This document shows, one piece after another, positions 6,097 to 14,995 of a stretch of 17,038 nucleotides of DNA. The first letter of the stretch is position 1. Each line of letters begins with the position of its first letter. This DNA is from Bacteroidota bacterium (GTDB taxonomy: Bacteria > Bacteroidota > Bacteroidia > J057), in assembly GCA_963169475.1 (NCBI GenBank), contig CAUJFT010000004.1, forward strand, positions 1 through 17,038. Direction: 5' to 3'. Both the position numbers and the translations under genes were made by a program. The notes beneath the pieces were generated by a model. The model did no database searches. It was not told the origin of the DNA and was given only the letters and a program-made list of their open reading frames with translations.

Positions 6097-7155
6097 TTAT
6101 TCGTTTGACAGAGATTTTTCTTTAGAATGGGATAGGAGGAGGATTTGTTCTGCGATTGTTTCTACGCGCTCTTCTTCATAGGCGAGTTCCCATTCTTTTT
6201 GGGGTGTTCGTTGGGCTGTACTATGGAGATAGCTTTTGTCGTAGTATTTTAGTACTATGGCGGTTGCTAAATGCACGTCTCCGGAAAGGAAAGCATTTTT
6301 GGCTTGCTGAAAGGAAACACCGCCTAACTTCTTTTCGATTTTTTCTAATGCTTGAATCAGTAATTCTGGGGATGCCTGATTGTATTCTGCGACGAGATTT
6401 TGGATTCTTTTTTCCTCTGAAATAGATAAGAGGCATAGGGGAGCTGTCATCATTCTATCCCAGAACCCTTGCGGGATAAATATACTTCCAATTGTGCGGC
6501 TTTCGTTCTCTACCCAGATGGGTAAATCTTTGGATAAGGAGTACAGTTTGGTAAACAATAGATTTTCAAATTCTTCAGAACTTGGCTGGGAAGGTAGCAT
6601 AATTCCTCCAAATGCAGAACCCCTATGATTAGCAAGTGCTTCAAGGTCTATTATTTGTCCACCCATTTGGTTCATTTTTTTAAGAATTTGGGTCTTTCCG
6701 GTCCCTGTTTTTCCGCCAAGTACATATAGGTCGTAGGGGTGAGTATCAAAGTAATGTAGGACATATTGGCGATAAGCCTTGTATCCTCCTTCGAGTAGAT
6801 AGACATCTATGCCGGTGTAGGAGAGCAGACGGGCAACGCTACTGCTTCGCATTCCGCCTCTCCAGCAATATAGGTATAACTTATCGTTTTGAGTATATTT
6901 TAGTGCTTGTTTTACCATTTCTGCCATTTTGATGCCTACAAATTCTAACCCTTTCAAGAAAGCCGTCTCTTTTCCGTTTTGTTTATATAGCTTACCAACC
7001 TCTGCGCGCTCCTCATCAGAAAATAGGGGAAAGGAAATAGAACCAGCAATATGCCCTTTTAGGTATTCTGTAGGACTTCGGACATCCAGAATAACTTGAT
7101 TACGCGATGCTGCATAAAAGACAGAAGCAGGAAGAGATTGAGGCGTTTTTATCAT
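6097..7155 (-). CDS. mnmH: tRNA 2-selenouridine synthase MnmH (SelU)
   Basis: MnmH replaces sulfur by selenium in 2-thiouridine at the tRNA wobble position, passing through a geranylated intermediate and using selenophosphate. The 352 residues match the family layout. An N-terminal rhodanese domain (about 12-132) carries the active-site loop CWRGGMRS with the catalytic cysteine at C97, the same number I recall for the E. coli enzyme. A P-loop GGKTGTGKT follows (147-155), then LEALANHRGSAFG (171-183) and ENESRTIG (217-224), all typical of the C-terminal P-loop domain. Length agrees with the family. The ATG at 7155 is chosen because it gives the expected short N-terminus before the rhodanese fold and lies 16 bases after a TAnnTTTG box. 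It stands alone on its strand; a selenophosphate synthase gene (selD) is not in the window. Confidence 0.95.
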   Translation of the reverse strand: MIKTPQSLPASVFYAASRNQVILDVRSPTEYLKGHIAGSISFPLFSDEERAEVGKLYKQNGKETAFLKGLEFVGIKMAEMVKQALKYTQNDKLYLYCWRGGMRSSSVARLLSYTGIDVYLLEGGYKAYRQYVLHYFDTHPYDLYVLGGKTGTGKTQILKKMNQMGGQIIDLEALANHRGSAFGGIMLPSQPSSEEFENLLFTKLYSLSKDLPIWVENESRTIGSIFIPQGFWDRMMTAPLCLLSISEEKRIQNLVAEYNQASPELLIQALEKIEKKLGGVSFQQAKNAFLSGDVHLATAIVLKYYDKSYLHSTAQRTPQKEWELAYEEERVETIAEQILLLSHSKEKSLSNE

Positions 7156-7640
7156 ATTACTTTATTTTTTACAAAGATATAACTTATTCGCTTAATTATT
7201 TTCGTTTTAGGAGATAGGGACAACCCGTTAAAATAAAAAATGTGTGCCTTTATTCCCTTAGTAATTAAAAATGGCTAAATTGTTTTTACCCACCTTATCC
7301 GCCCAACCGTACTATTTTTCTTGTCCTTATTGATGGGGCTACCTACAAAGATGGAGGAATTATGTCCGATGTTTCGCTTTTGGCTCAACATTATAGCCGA
7401 TGTCTTCCTGATAATTTTTAATATGTTGCCTTATTGTAGAGATAGGATTCCCTAAAATTAGGAGTAAAATAGACGTGAAAGTTTTTTTGTTTTAAAGGAA
7501 TCCAAAATAGTATTAATTTTACCCCAATTTTATAATCGCGGTAAAATCATTTGCAAAATTAAGGATAAGGTTGATTAGTGAAGAGTGTTACAAATTATTT
7601 TTTCGTAAATTATCTATAACCATCATAAGTAGTAAGTTAG
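7156..7640. other. Divergent intergenic region between mnmH and the barrel-protein gene
   Basis: This 485-bp region separates divergently transcribed genes and should hold both promoters. Apart from the mnmH box I see no strong signal for the rightward gene. A CAAAATTA at 7554-7561 is a TAATTTTG box on the minus strand but faces away from the plus-strand gene. An ATG-poor open stretch at 7269-7421 on the plus strand reads like protein (DGATYKDGG...) and may be a gene remnant. No RNA gene is recognisable. Confidence 0.4.
7172..7179 (-). promoter_or_regulatory. Putative -7 box of mnmH
   Basis: On the minus strand this reads TATCTTTG, matching the Bacteroidota consensus TAnnTTTG, 16 bases upstream of the mnmH ATG. 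The spacing allows a short leader. No clear -33 TTG was found at the usual distance, so only half of the promoter is supported. Confidence 0.4.
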
Positions 7641-8642
7641 ATGAATCAAAGATACATTTTCTGGATTTTTATCCTTTTGCCCGTAGTCGCTTTCGCTCAA
7701 TTATTCCCAAACCTTGGTGGGCAACGTGCCGGGATTTCAGCCTATACCTTTTTGAAGATGGACGTTAGTCCAAGGTCATCAGGTATGGGTGGTGCAAGCT
7801 TGTGCCAATCCGGCGATGGGTACAGTATTTTTGTGAATCCTGCCGGGCTTTCAGAAGTGAAAGGCACAAGCGTGGGCGTTGCCCATACATTCTGGGCTGC
7901 GGGCATTAATCAAACTTACGCTTCTATTTCGCGTCCGTTTAAATTAGGTCATTTTGGAGTATCCATGAATTATTTAGGTTCGGGAGCTATGCCCGTAAGA
8001 ACAGAGTTTGAACCCGATGGGACAGGACAGCTTTTTTATGCCTATTATTCTTCTCTTGGGCTTACTTACAGCAAACAACTAACCGACCATTTCCATTATG
8101 GTGTTTCTTTACATTGGGTACATGAGCAACTTGCCCAATTAAGTGCCAATACCGCTACGATTGACCTAGGCTTTTTGTATAGGACTGGATTTAAAGACCT
8201 TAGTTTTGGGGTAAATGTTCAGAACTTTGGATTTAATTCTAAATTGAAAGGAGCTTGGGAGATTGATACTTCCTTTTATCATAGACCCATTACATTAGAT
8301 AACTATCCTCCGCCTACGGTATTTCAGCTTGGAGTTTCTATGATACCCTACAAAACAGAGAGCCAGCACCTCACCGTTTCTGTACAACTTAATCACCCGA
8401 ACGATAATGCAGAGAATATCCGGTTAGGTGCGGAATACGCTTATAGAAACTTGCTATTTGCACGGATAGGCTATAAAATTAATGTAAAAGACCAGCCTTT
8501 TCCTACCTTAGGCTTTGGGTTAAGAACACGTATTGGAAAGCACCCTCTCCATTTTGATTATGCTTTTGAGCCTATGCAATATCTGGGTTCTATCCATAAA
8601 GTAGGGCTTTCGGTTCAAATTAATGATAAAAATAGAGAATAA
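7641..8642 (+). CDS. PorV/PorQ-family outer-membrane beta-barrel protein
   Basis: A 333-residue exported protein. The signal peptide is residues 1-19, ending VAFA with cleavage before Q20. The mature start GGQRAGISAYTFLKMDVSPRSS is followed by GMGGAS and a VNPAGL motif (about residues 64-77), which is the hallmark of the PorV/PorQ family, a FadL-like barrel group in Bacteroidota. The remainder is alternating beta-strands with aromatic girdles. In type IX secretion, PorV delivers cargo from the translocon to the attachment complex, and PorQ-type proteins take part in the same attachment machinery. The sequence shows the family clearly but not which member, and there are several paralogues per genome, so no symbol is given. 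It is convergent with the helicase gene, whose stop lies 24 bases beyond. Start ATG chosen because it gives a complete signal peptide. Confidence 0.85.
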   Translation: MNQRYIFWIFILLPVVAFAQLFPNLGGQRAGISAYTFLKMDVSPRSSGMGGASLCQSGDGYSIFVNPAGLSEVKGTSVGVAHTFWAAGINQTYASISRPFKLGHFGVSMNYLGSGAMPVRTEFEPDGTGQLFYAYYSSLGLTYSKQLTDHFHYGVSLHWVHEQLAQLSANTATIDLGFLYRTGFKDLSFGVNVQNFGFNSKLKGAWEIDTSFYHRPITLDNYPPPTVFQLGVSMIPYKTESQHLTVSVQLNHPNDNAENIRLGAEYAYRNLLFARIGYKINVKDQPFPTLGFGLRTRIGKHPLHFDYAFEPMQYLGSIHKVGLSVQINDKNRE

Positions 8643-8666
8643 AACTTTGTTTTGTACCCTTTTTTT

Positions 8667-11567
8667 CTAACTCAAAATCCACTTTAACTCCTCCTCGTCC
8701 AATACACTCACAAAACCCTCCTCTTCGGAGAGCATATCCTCCGAGAGTTGAAATTTAGTTTGTTGCAGACGAAGAATTTTTTCCTCTATACTATTTCGAG
8801 TGATAAATTTGTAGTAAAAAACGGTTTTTTTCTGCCCAATACGATGCGCTCTATCTATTGCCTGCATTTCTACGGCAGGATTCCACCAAGGATCTACGAT
8901 AAATACATAATCTGCAGCGGTAAGATTAAGCCCTGTGCCACCGGCTTTGAGGGAGATTAAAAATACCTTATCCAAATGATTTTCCTGAAATTGAGTAACC
9001 GCTTTTTCCCTATCCTTAGCAGATATACTTCCATCAATATATTGAAATTGTATCCCTTCTTTTATAAAATCCTGCTTCATCATTTGAAGCATTCCTACAA
9101 ATTGAGAAAAAATCAGAACCTTGGAGTCTTCGGCAATGATTTCATAGAGTAGTCTTTTTATCTCTTCGTATTTACCGGATTCAGTTATTTCCATTTCGGG
9201 CTGTATAAGGCGGGGGTGAATCGCAAGTTGTCGGATTTTTTGTAACCCTGCGAGTATATTTAGCTTCTTCTTTTGCAAACTCCCGTCATTAATCATCTCA
9301 AGCAAATAGTTGCGATAAGCATCTCTCACCGCTTGATAGGCTTTTTCTTGGGTTTCCGTCATCTCACAGAAATGGATATTCTCTATTTTTGGGGGGAGGT
9401 CATCTGCCACCTCTTCTTTTTTTCGGCGCATGATAAAAAGACGCAATGTCTTTTTTAGTGCTTTTAGTTTCTCTTTATTTTGGTACTTTTCAATAGGGAT
9501 AACGTATTCTTTTTGAAATTGCTGCTCACTTCCGTATAATTTCGTGAATATTTCGGGGTTGAGAAACTGCATTTGAGACCATATATCCAGAACCGAATTT
9601 TCGATGGGGGTTCCTGTCAGAGAAATGCGATGAGTGGCAGTGAGTTGTTTTACGGCTTTTGACACCTTAGACTCCGGGTTCTTGATACTTTGGCTCTCAT
9701 CTAAGACTACATAATGAAACGAATATCCCCTTATCCACTCAATATCCAAACGGATAATACTATAGGTTGTGAGGATTACATCAAAGAAGCCAAAGACTTG
9801 TGTGCTTTTAGTTCTATTGCTGCCGGTGTGTATCATTACGCTAAGTTCTGGTGCAAACTTGGCTGCTTCTTTTTTCCAATTAAACACTAACGATGTAGGC
9901 ATTATAACTAATGAAGGAGATTTATTCCCTTTTTCTTTTTCCTTCTGAAAGACGGCAAGTGTTTGAAGCGTTTTACCCAATCCCATATCATCTGCCAGAA
10001 TAACGCCTCTATTACAACTCTGCATTTGCATTAGCCAATAGTACCCATCTTCTTGGTAAGACCGTAGCTGAGCTTTGAGCGAAATAGGTAGCTCTTGTTT
10101 CACTATCAATGGGTCGGCTAACCGGAGGGTTACGGTTTTATCTTTGGAGTTTGCTTCTTCTAATTGAGCCTTGACTAGCCCGTAGTCGCGTGTGGTAACG
10201 GCAAAACTATCTTCTTTGGCGGTACCAAGTTTGGTGAGATAATGATATTGAGAGAACCATGTTTCCGGAAGAATAATAGTTTTCCCATCGGGGAGCAAGA
10301 ACTCCCGTTGATTTTTTAAGATATGATTTCTAAACCGAACAAACGGGATTCTAAAGCCACCGACTTCAACGACTGCTTGAATATCAAACCAATCTCCCCT
10401 TAACAAAGAACTCACTTCCACCATAGGTTTATCAAAAGAATATGCTGCAACTCCTTCCTCTTTATGTATTTGCATACCGGCTTCTCTGATAGCATTCATG
10501 TTTTCGGACATCCAAGTTAATGCCTTATTCTTAGGAATATTTTCCCATGCAAGAAAACTCTCTTTGTTTGGTACACATTCCATAAGCATTGCCCGAACGC
10601 TTTCCTCTTTGTCTAACTTTCTTTCGACTTTGCAAATACAATAATCCTGATTGATGATTTCAAAAAATACTTGCGTTTTTAACTTTTCCTCTTCGGCATT
10701 CATAAACCTAAGCTCATAATCCCCATAACCGACAGCCTGCTCAAAGCTGAAAAAATCTTGATGGTTTTTCCGAATATAAAAATGAAACACCGGCTCTTTC
10801 TCTATCACTTTGACCATAAAGCCCTTGTACCTTACTTCATATCTCTCAAAAACACGAGTAACAAATTTCCTGAAATACTCTTCCATTTTATCTCTCCCCA
10901 CTTCTATATTCATTTTAGATAAAAAGGGCATCATTTTTTTGCCATCTATTGGGTCTTTGAAAGTAAATAATACCCCCTTTCTTAGTATCCAAGCAGGATG
11001 ATTGGTAAGAATATGTACTTGTTGGTTCGTAAGAATCGTATTTTCTCCTTGCAAACGAACCGTAATGTAATACAATAACCGAAGATAGTCTTTCTGAAAG
11101 TGAAAGGTTACGGAAGCCTTTTCCGTGGAAGTCTTTACTCGCTTCTGTGCCGGATAGCCGTCATATCCCATCTCAAATACGGCTTTCCCCTGTAATAAGG
11201 GAAATATTTTGATTAGCTTTTTTTCTATACTATTAAGGATTCTTTCATATACAGCGGCATTTTTGGGTTGGAGGTTATCCCGAAAAAAAGATTGAGCGTG
11301 AAAAGGGTCTCCTTTATATTGACGAATCAGGTTTTTAGGGTGGATTTGGCTACATAATAAAATAAGTTTTTTTTCATCTTCCGTAAAGTGTTCTTTATAG
11401 TTTTCTATATTTTCCTCCGTAAGACTTCTGGCATTAGAAAGACTATATTCTCCATTAGGAAGAAAAGGTAAAAGATAAGCCCCTATGAGATATTTAAAAA
11501 AATCATGATGGTATATCGAGAAAACAAGTCCATACTGCGTTGTCGTTTCTTCCGGTTCTAAGAACAT
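8667..11567 (-). CDS. SNF2-family DNA-dependent ATPase/helicase
   Basis: This is a superfamily 2 Swi2/Snf2 ATPase, expected to translocate on duplex DNA and remodel protein-DNA complexes in transcription or repair. Numbered from a GTG codon at 11633, which gives 988 residues: an N-terminal SNF2-associated region (about 1-510), motif I ADDMGLGKT (547-555), motif II DESQ (645-648) in place of the commoner DEAH or DEGH, motif III SLTGTPIEN (671-679), then in the second RecA lobe SLKAGGTGLNLT (894-905), DPWWNPAVE (914-922) and motif VI QAIDRAHRIGQ (924-934). The ATG at codon 23 (11567) is preferred, giving 966 residues. The GTG overlaps a TAnnTTTG promoter box, so transcripts from it would begin downstream of that codon. 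The leader then is AT-rich as usual for the phylum. No neighbouring repair gene suggests a more specific role. Confidence 0.93.
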   Translation of the reverse strand: MFLEPEETTTQYGLVFSIYHHDFFKYLIGAYLLPFLPNGEYSLSNARSLTEENIENYKEHFTEDEKKLILLCSQIHPKNLIRQYKGDPFHAQSFFRDNLQPKNAAVYERILNSIEKKLIKIFPLLQGKAVFEMGYDGYPAQKRVKTSTEKASVTFHFQKDYLRLLYYITVRLQGENTILTNQQVHILTNHPAWILRKGVLFTFKDPIDGKKMMPFLSKMNIEVGRDKMEEYFRKFVTRVFERYEVRYKGFMVKVIEKEPVFHFYIRKNHQDFFSFEQAVGYGDYELRFMNAEEEKLKTQVFFEIINQDYCICKVERKLDKEESVRAMLMECVPNKESFLAWENIPKNKALTWMSENMNAIREAGMQIHKEEGVAAYSFDKPMVEVSSLLRGDWFDIQAVVEVGGFRIPFVRFRNHILKNQREFLLPDGKTIILPETWFSQYHYLTKLGTAKEDSFAVTTRDYGLVKAQLEEANSKDKTVTLRLADPLIVKQELPISLKAQLRSYQEDGYYWLMQMQSCNRGVILADDMGLGKTLQTLAVFQKEKEKGNKSPSLVIMPTSLVFNWKKEAAKFAPELSVMIHTGSNRTKSTQVFGFFDVILTTYSIIRLDIEWIRGYSFHYVVLDESQSIKNPESKVSKAVKQLTATHRISLTGTPIENSVLDIWSQMQFLNPEIFTKLYGSEQQFQKEYVIPIEKYQNKEKLKALKKTLRLFIMRRKKEEVADDLPPKIENIHFCEMTETQEKAYQAVRDAYRNYLLEMINDGSLQKKKLNILAGLQKIRQLAIHPRLIQPEMEITESGKYEEIKRLLYEIIAEDSKVLIFSQFVGMLQMMKQDFIKEGIQFQYIDGSISAKDREKAVTQFQENHLDKVFLISLKAGGTGLNLTAADYVFIVDPWWNPAVEMQAIDRAHRIGQKKTVFYYKFITRNSIEEKILRLQQTKFQLSEDMLSEEEGFVSVLDEEELKWILS

Positions 11568-11632
11568 TGTGATTATATATTTTAAAAATTGAATGTGGGA
11601 TAAAGAGATTATCTCCCGATATTTTGTTGCCA

Positions 11633-11640
11633 CAAAGGTA
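11633..11640 (-). promoter_or_regulatory. Putative -7 box of the SNF2 helicase gene
   Basis: On the minus strand this reads TACCTTTG, fitting TAnnTTTG. Its last base is the G of the upstream GTG codon, so initiation about 7 bases downstream would leave out that codon. The box lies 65 bases upstream of the ATG at 11567. A -33 TTG at normal spacing is not evident. Confidence 0.4.
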
Positions 11641-11868
11641 CAAAAACTTAAATATATAGATTGAATAGGATAGAAAGTATGATTTTTGATAGGAGAAATA
11701 GTTGTGTAATACGCTTATTATTATATTGTCATTTTATTAAAAAGGGGTAAGGTTTATCTTGTGAGGAGAATAGCAATTGCTATGGGTTAAAGCTGTTTTT
11801 TATGGGTATCTAAAAATTAATTTGGAGAGGGCTTTCGGATTTGTAGAACAACTTATATCAAAATCTAT

Positions 11869-11876
11869 TATTTTTG
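11869..11876 (+). promoter_or_regulatory. Putative promoter of the CDF transporter gene
   Basis: TATTTTTG fits the TAnnTTTG -7 consensus, and the ATG lies 26 bases beyond. A TTG at 11841-11843 could act as the -33 element, although the 25-base gap is longer than the usual 17-23. It faces away from the divergent helicase promoter. Confidence 0.45.
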
Positions 11877-11902
11877 CACCCTGAAAAATAAGGATATAAA
11901 AA

Positions 11903-12850
11903 ATGGGGAATCAATCTGCCAAAAATCATGGTGCAGGACATATTATTCAGAGCCTTGTAGTGAACTTGTTGATTACGGTAAGCAAAGGAATAGCCGCAGT
12001 ATTTACCGGTTCAGGGTCAATGCTTGCCGAAACCATACACTCCGCCGCTGACTGCGGGAATCAAGGATTATTGCTGATGGGAGTAAAGCAAGCACAACGC
12101 CCGCCCGATGCTAAACACCCCTTGGGCTACGGGCGTTCGGTTTATTTCTGGTCTTTCATGGTAGCAATGCTTCTTTTTTCTCTGGGTGGAATGTTTTCTA
12201 TCTATGAGGGCTTCCATAAGTTTAGTCATCCGGAGCCTGTTCATAATATCGGTTGGGGCGTAGGAGTTTTATTGTTTTCTATCGCCTTAGAAGGATATGC
12301 CACAATCTCAAATATCATAGAAATAAGAAAACGTAAAGGAGCGAGAGGCTTTATGCAATACCTCCAAGAAACAAAAGATAGCGACCTTGTGATAATTTTT
12401 GGAGAGAACGCAGCAGCAGTGCTTGGCTTATTTATCGCACTTATTTCTCTTTTGGCGGCTTCTTACACCGGAGACCCCCGCTTTGACGCAACAGGCTCTC
12501 TCGTCATAGGTTTTATCCTTGTTGGGGTAGCTATTTTTCTATCCGTAGAGGTAAAATCTCTGTTAATCGGCGAAAGTGCAGACCCGTCTATTGACTACAT
12601 AGCGCGGGAAATTGCTTTCCGACATCCTTTGATACAAGAAGTAATCAATTGTATTACGATACAACAGGGGCCCGGAGAGGTTATGGTTTGCGTAAAAATT
12701 AAGTGCCTGCCGAACCTGACCGCTCCGGAGATTAGCAGCCTTATCAATGAGTTTGAGCATCAACTCCGGTTCAACTGTCCAGAGGTAAGATGGTTGTATG
12801 TGGAACCAGATTTGCAAGAATGGAAGGATAAAATATCTGCTTCCAAGTAG
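11903..12850 (+). CDS. Cation diffusion facilitator (CDF) family metal transporter
   Basis: A 315-residue inner-membrane protein with about six hydrophobic segments, expected to export Zn2+ or a related divalent cation by proton antiport. Segment 2 carries HSAADCGNQ with the HxxxD metal site at H46/D50. The loop DAKHPLGYGR (69-78) is the conserved CDF signature. Segment 5 has GENAAAVLG (167-175) where most bacterial zinc CDFs carry HxxxD or DxxxD, so the second half of the transport site differs. The HSxxDxxNQ pattern together with an E-x-AA segment 5 recalls the ZnT9/SLC30A9-like branch, whose substrate is less certain. A C-terminal cytosolic domain (about 225-315) has the usual regulatory ferredoxin-like size. 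It is monocistronic, with a promoter box 26 bases upstream. A heavy-metal ATPase about 2.1 kb to the right may share its physiological role. Confidence 0.9.
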   Translation: MGNQSAKNHGAGHIIQSLVVNLLITVSKGIAAVFTGSGSMLAETIHSAADCGNQGLLLMGVKQAQRPPDAKHPLGYGRSVYFWSFMVAMLLFSLGGMFSIYEGFHKFSHPEPVHNIGWGVGVLLFSIALEGYATISNIIEIRKRKGARGFMQYLQETKDSDLVIIFGENAAAVLGLFIALISLLAASYTGDPRFDATGSLVIGFILVGVAIFLSVEVKSLLIGESADPSIDYIAREIAFRHPLIQEVINCITIQQGPGEVMVCVKIKCLPNLTAPEISSLINEFEHQLRFNCPEVRWLYVEPDLQEWKDKISASK

Positions 12851-12983
12851 AAGCTATCTCGCAAGAGAACCTAGTAATTTTAGGAACGTAATGTTTGAAC
12901 TGTGCTAACTACTAATGAAAGACCATTTTTGGGAAAAGTAATTTCTCTATAAAAACTTGATTTTTTAAATTCAAAAAATAAAA

Positions 12984-14894
12984 ATGATAAGATTATTTAC
13001 GGCTTATTGTGTAGTTTTATCCCTATTTTCGGGTGTAATCAATGCTCAACAATCTATTTACCGCTACCATATAAATCTGAAAGAGGTGGTGAATGACCAA
13101 GTAGAGGTTTCTTTACTTACTCCCTCCCTCTCCAAAAATCAAGCGATATTTCATTTTCCTTCCACGATTCCGGGAACTTACGCTACAGAAGATTATGGGC
13201 GATTTATTGCTGGATTTGAGGCAAAAGATGTTGAGGGAAAAAACCTCATTGTCCAAAAGAAAGGAAATAATTCTTTTGTCATTGAGAATGCACAAAAACT
13301 ACATTCTGTTTCTTACAAAGTAGAGGATTCCTTTGACGCTAAGGTAAAAAAAGACAAAATTTTTGAGCCTGCTGGAACGAACATTGAAGCCGAAAAGAAC
13401 TTCGTTATGAATAATAGTGGATTCTTTGGTTTCTTCGAGGGTATGGAAAACCTACCTTTTGAGTTGTCTTTTACCAAGCCTACAGACCTTTACGGAGCTA
13501 CCGCTATGACCCAGCTCGAATATACCCCCAATTTGCAAAAGATGTATGCCAAAAATTATCATGAATTGGTGGATTCCCCTGTCTTATTTGCAGCGGCTGA
13601 TACGGTAAGTTTTCGCATAAATAGTACTCATGTTTTATTGGCGGTTTACGACGAGGCGGGGAGAAAAGAGATGGCAAAAGAGATTTATGGCGAAATGAAA
13701 AACTCTATGGAGGCTATAGCAAAGTTTCTGCCGACTTTGCCCGTTAAAAATTATGCTTTCTTGATTTATATTGCAGATTTAAGCGCGGTAGGAAATGCCC
13801 TTAACGGAGGTGGCTCTTTGGTAGAAAAAGTATCCGTCCTTAAACATCTAATAGGTAAGGGTTTTGGCGCATTGGAACATGGAACCTCTTCTTTCTATTA
13901 TATGCCAGAACTTGGAATGAAAGACTATGAGGTAAAAAAACAAATGAAAGATGTTGCGATTCACGAATTTATGCACATCATCACACCTCTCGGACTGCAC
14001 TCCCAGCATATTGGCAACTTTGATTATGTAAATCCTATCATGTCAAAACACTTATGGCTATACGAAGGGATTACAGAATATTTTGCCGGATTGATTCAGG
14101 TTCAGGGTGGATTAATCTCCGAAGATAAGTATTTTTCAGACCTGCTTGTATCAAAGATAAAAGCAGGAGAGAAGTTCCCCGCAACAAAAATGTCTATGAC
14201 AGAAATGAGTACTCATGTACTTGAAAAAAAATATAAAAAGCAGTATATTCATGTGTATGACCGCGGAGCAGTATTGGGTTTTTTATTAGATGCCGAAATT
14301 ATCCGACTTACCAAAGGACAAAAGACACTTAAAGAGGTCGTACTTTCCCTTAGAAGCCAATACGGAAGCAACAAGTCTTTTAATGAAGAGTCCTTTATAC
14401 AAGAATTTGTAGGTGAGGTACACCCTGATTTACAACAATTTTTTAACACGTATATTCAAGGACGGAGCGAATGGGACTTAAAGAAAGGATTTGAAACTAT
14501 CGGAATAGAGTATGAAAAAAACAAAGTTGTCCTCGAACCCAAAGACCCCGCCTCTAAAAAGGAAAATGATATCGCGCTTACCGGTTCTATAATCCAAATT
14601 GGAGATGAAAAAACAATAACAAAAGTAGGGAAAAAAGAATGGGCGGGGCTAAACGTAAAAGACAAAATACAGGCAGGTGCCTATCAGAAAGCCTTCAAAG
14701 ATGCAAAAGGAAATTATCTTCCGGAGGGAGAGACCGCTCAATATCCGATTATCAGAGACGGAAAAGAGGCATTAATTCCCGTAAAAGTATCTTACACCCA
14801 TCGTAAGCATAGTCCCTATATCAAAAATAAAAGTGAAAAAACACCTTCGCAGCAAAAGTATTATAACCGCTGGATTGGGAATGGGGAAGAGTAA
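12984..14894 (+). CDS. Secreted M61-family metallopeptidase
   Basis: A 636-residue exported zinc peptidase of MEROPS family M61 (glycyl aminopeptidase type). The signal peptide is residues 1-21 (ending VINA before QQS). An N-terminal beta domain holds the PSTIPGTYA block (59-67). GALEHGTSS (295-303) is the substrate-side motif common in M61. The zinc site is HEFMH (327-331), with E328 catalytic and H327/H331 as ligands, plus WLYEGITEYF (358-367), which supplies the third ligand E361. The C-terminus (about 500-610) has the length and pattern of the PDZ-like domain usual in this family. There is no type IX secretion C-terminal sorting domain, so it is probably periplasmic or outer-membrane associated. 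It is preceded by 133 bases without a clear promoter box and followed by a perfect inverted repeat. Confidence 0.9.
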   Translation: MIRLFTAYCVVLSLFSGVINAQQSIYRYHINLKEVVNDQVEVSLLTPSLSKNQAIFHFPSTIPGTYATEDYGRFIAGFEAKDVEGKNLIVQKKGNNSFVIENAQKLHSVSYKVEDSFDAKVKKDKIFEPAGTNIEAEKNFVMNNSGFFGFFEGMENLPFELSFTKPTDLYGATAMTQLEYTPNLQKMYAKNYHELVDSPVLFAAADTVSFRINSTHVLLAVYDEAGRKEMAKEIYGEMKNSMEAIAKFLPTLPVKNYAFLIYIADLSAVGNALNGGGSLVEKVSVLKHLIGKGFGALEHGTSSFYYMPELGMKDYEVKKQMKDVAIHEFMHIITPLGLHSQHIGNFDYVNPIMSKHLWLYEGITEYFAGLIQVQGGLISEDKYFSDLLVSKIKAGEKFPATKMSMTEMSTHVLEKKYKKQYIHVYDRGAVLGFLLDAEIIRLTKGQKTLKEVVLSLRSQYGSNKSFNEESFIQEFVGEVHPDLQQFFNTYIQGRSEWDLKKGFETIGIEYEKNKVVLEPKDPASKKENDIALTGSIIQIGDEKTITKVGKKEWAGLNVKDKIQAGAYQKAFKDAKGNYLPEGETAQYPIIRDGKEALIPVKVSYTHRKHSPYIKNKSEKTPSQQKYYNRWIGNGEE

Positions 14895-14924
14895 CCCTTA
14901 ATAGAACTTATACCCTTGATTGTT

Positions 14925-14963
14925 AATTATCCAATTACAAATCGGTTCTGTAATTGGATAATT
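14925..14963. terminator. Perfect inverted repeat between convergent genes, likely bidirectional terminator
   Basis: AATTATCCAATTACA (14925-14939) is the exact complement of 14949-14963, with a 9-base loop. It sits 30 bases after the M61 stop and 32 bases beyond the ATPase stop, so one hairpin could end both converging transcripts. The stem is AT-rich and lacks a U-run, which makes intrinsic strength uncertain. Confidence 0.6.
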
Positions 14964-14995
14964 GTGCTTAGAGCCAGTCAAAAAGGCGGGCAAAA

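Noticed and set aside
7554..7561. TAATTTTG box on the minus strand as a promoter
   Set aside because: It points toward mnmH from nearly 400 bases away with a nearer mnmH box available, and it cannot serve the plus-strand gene.
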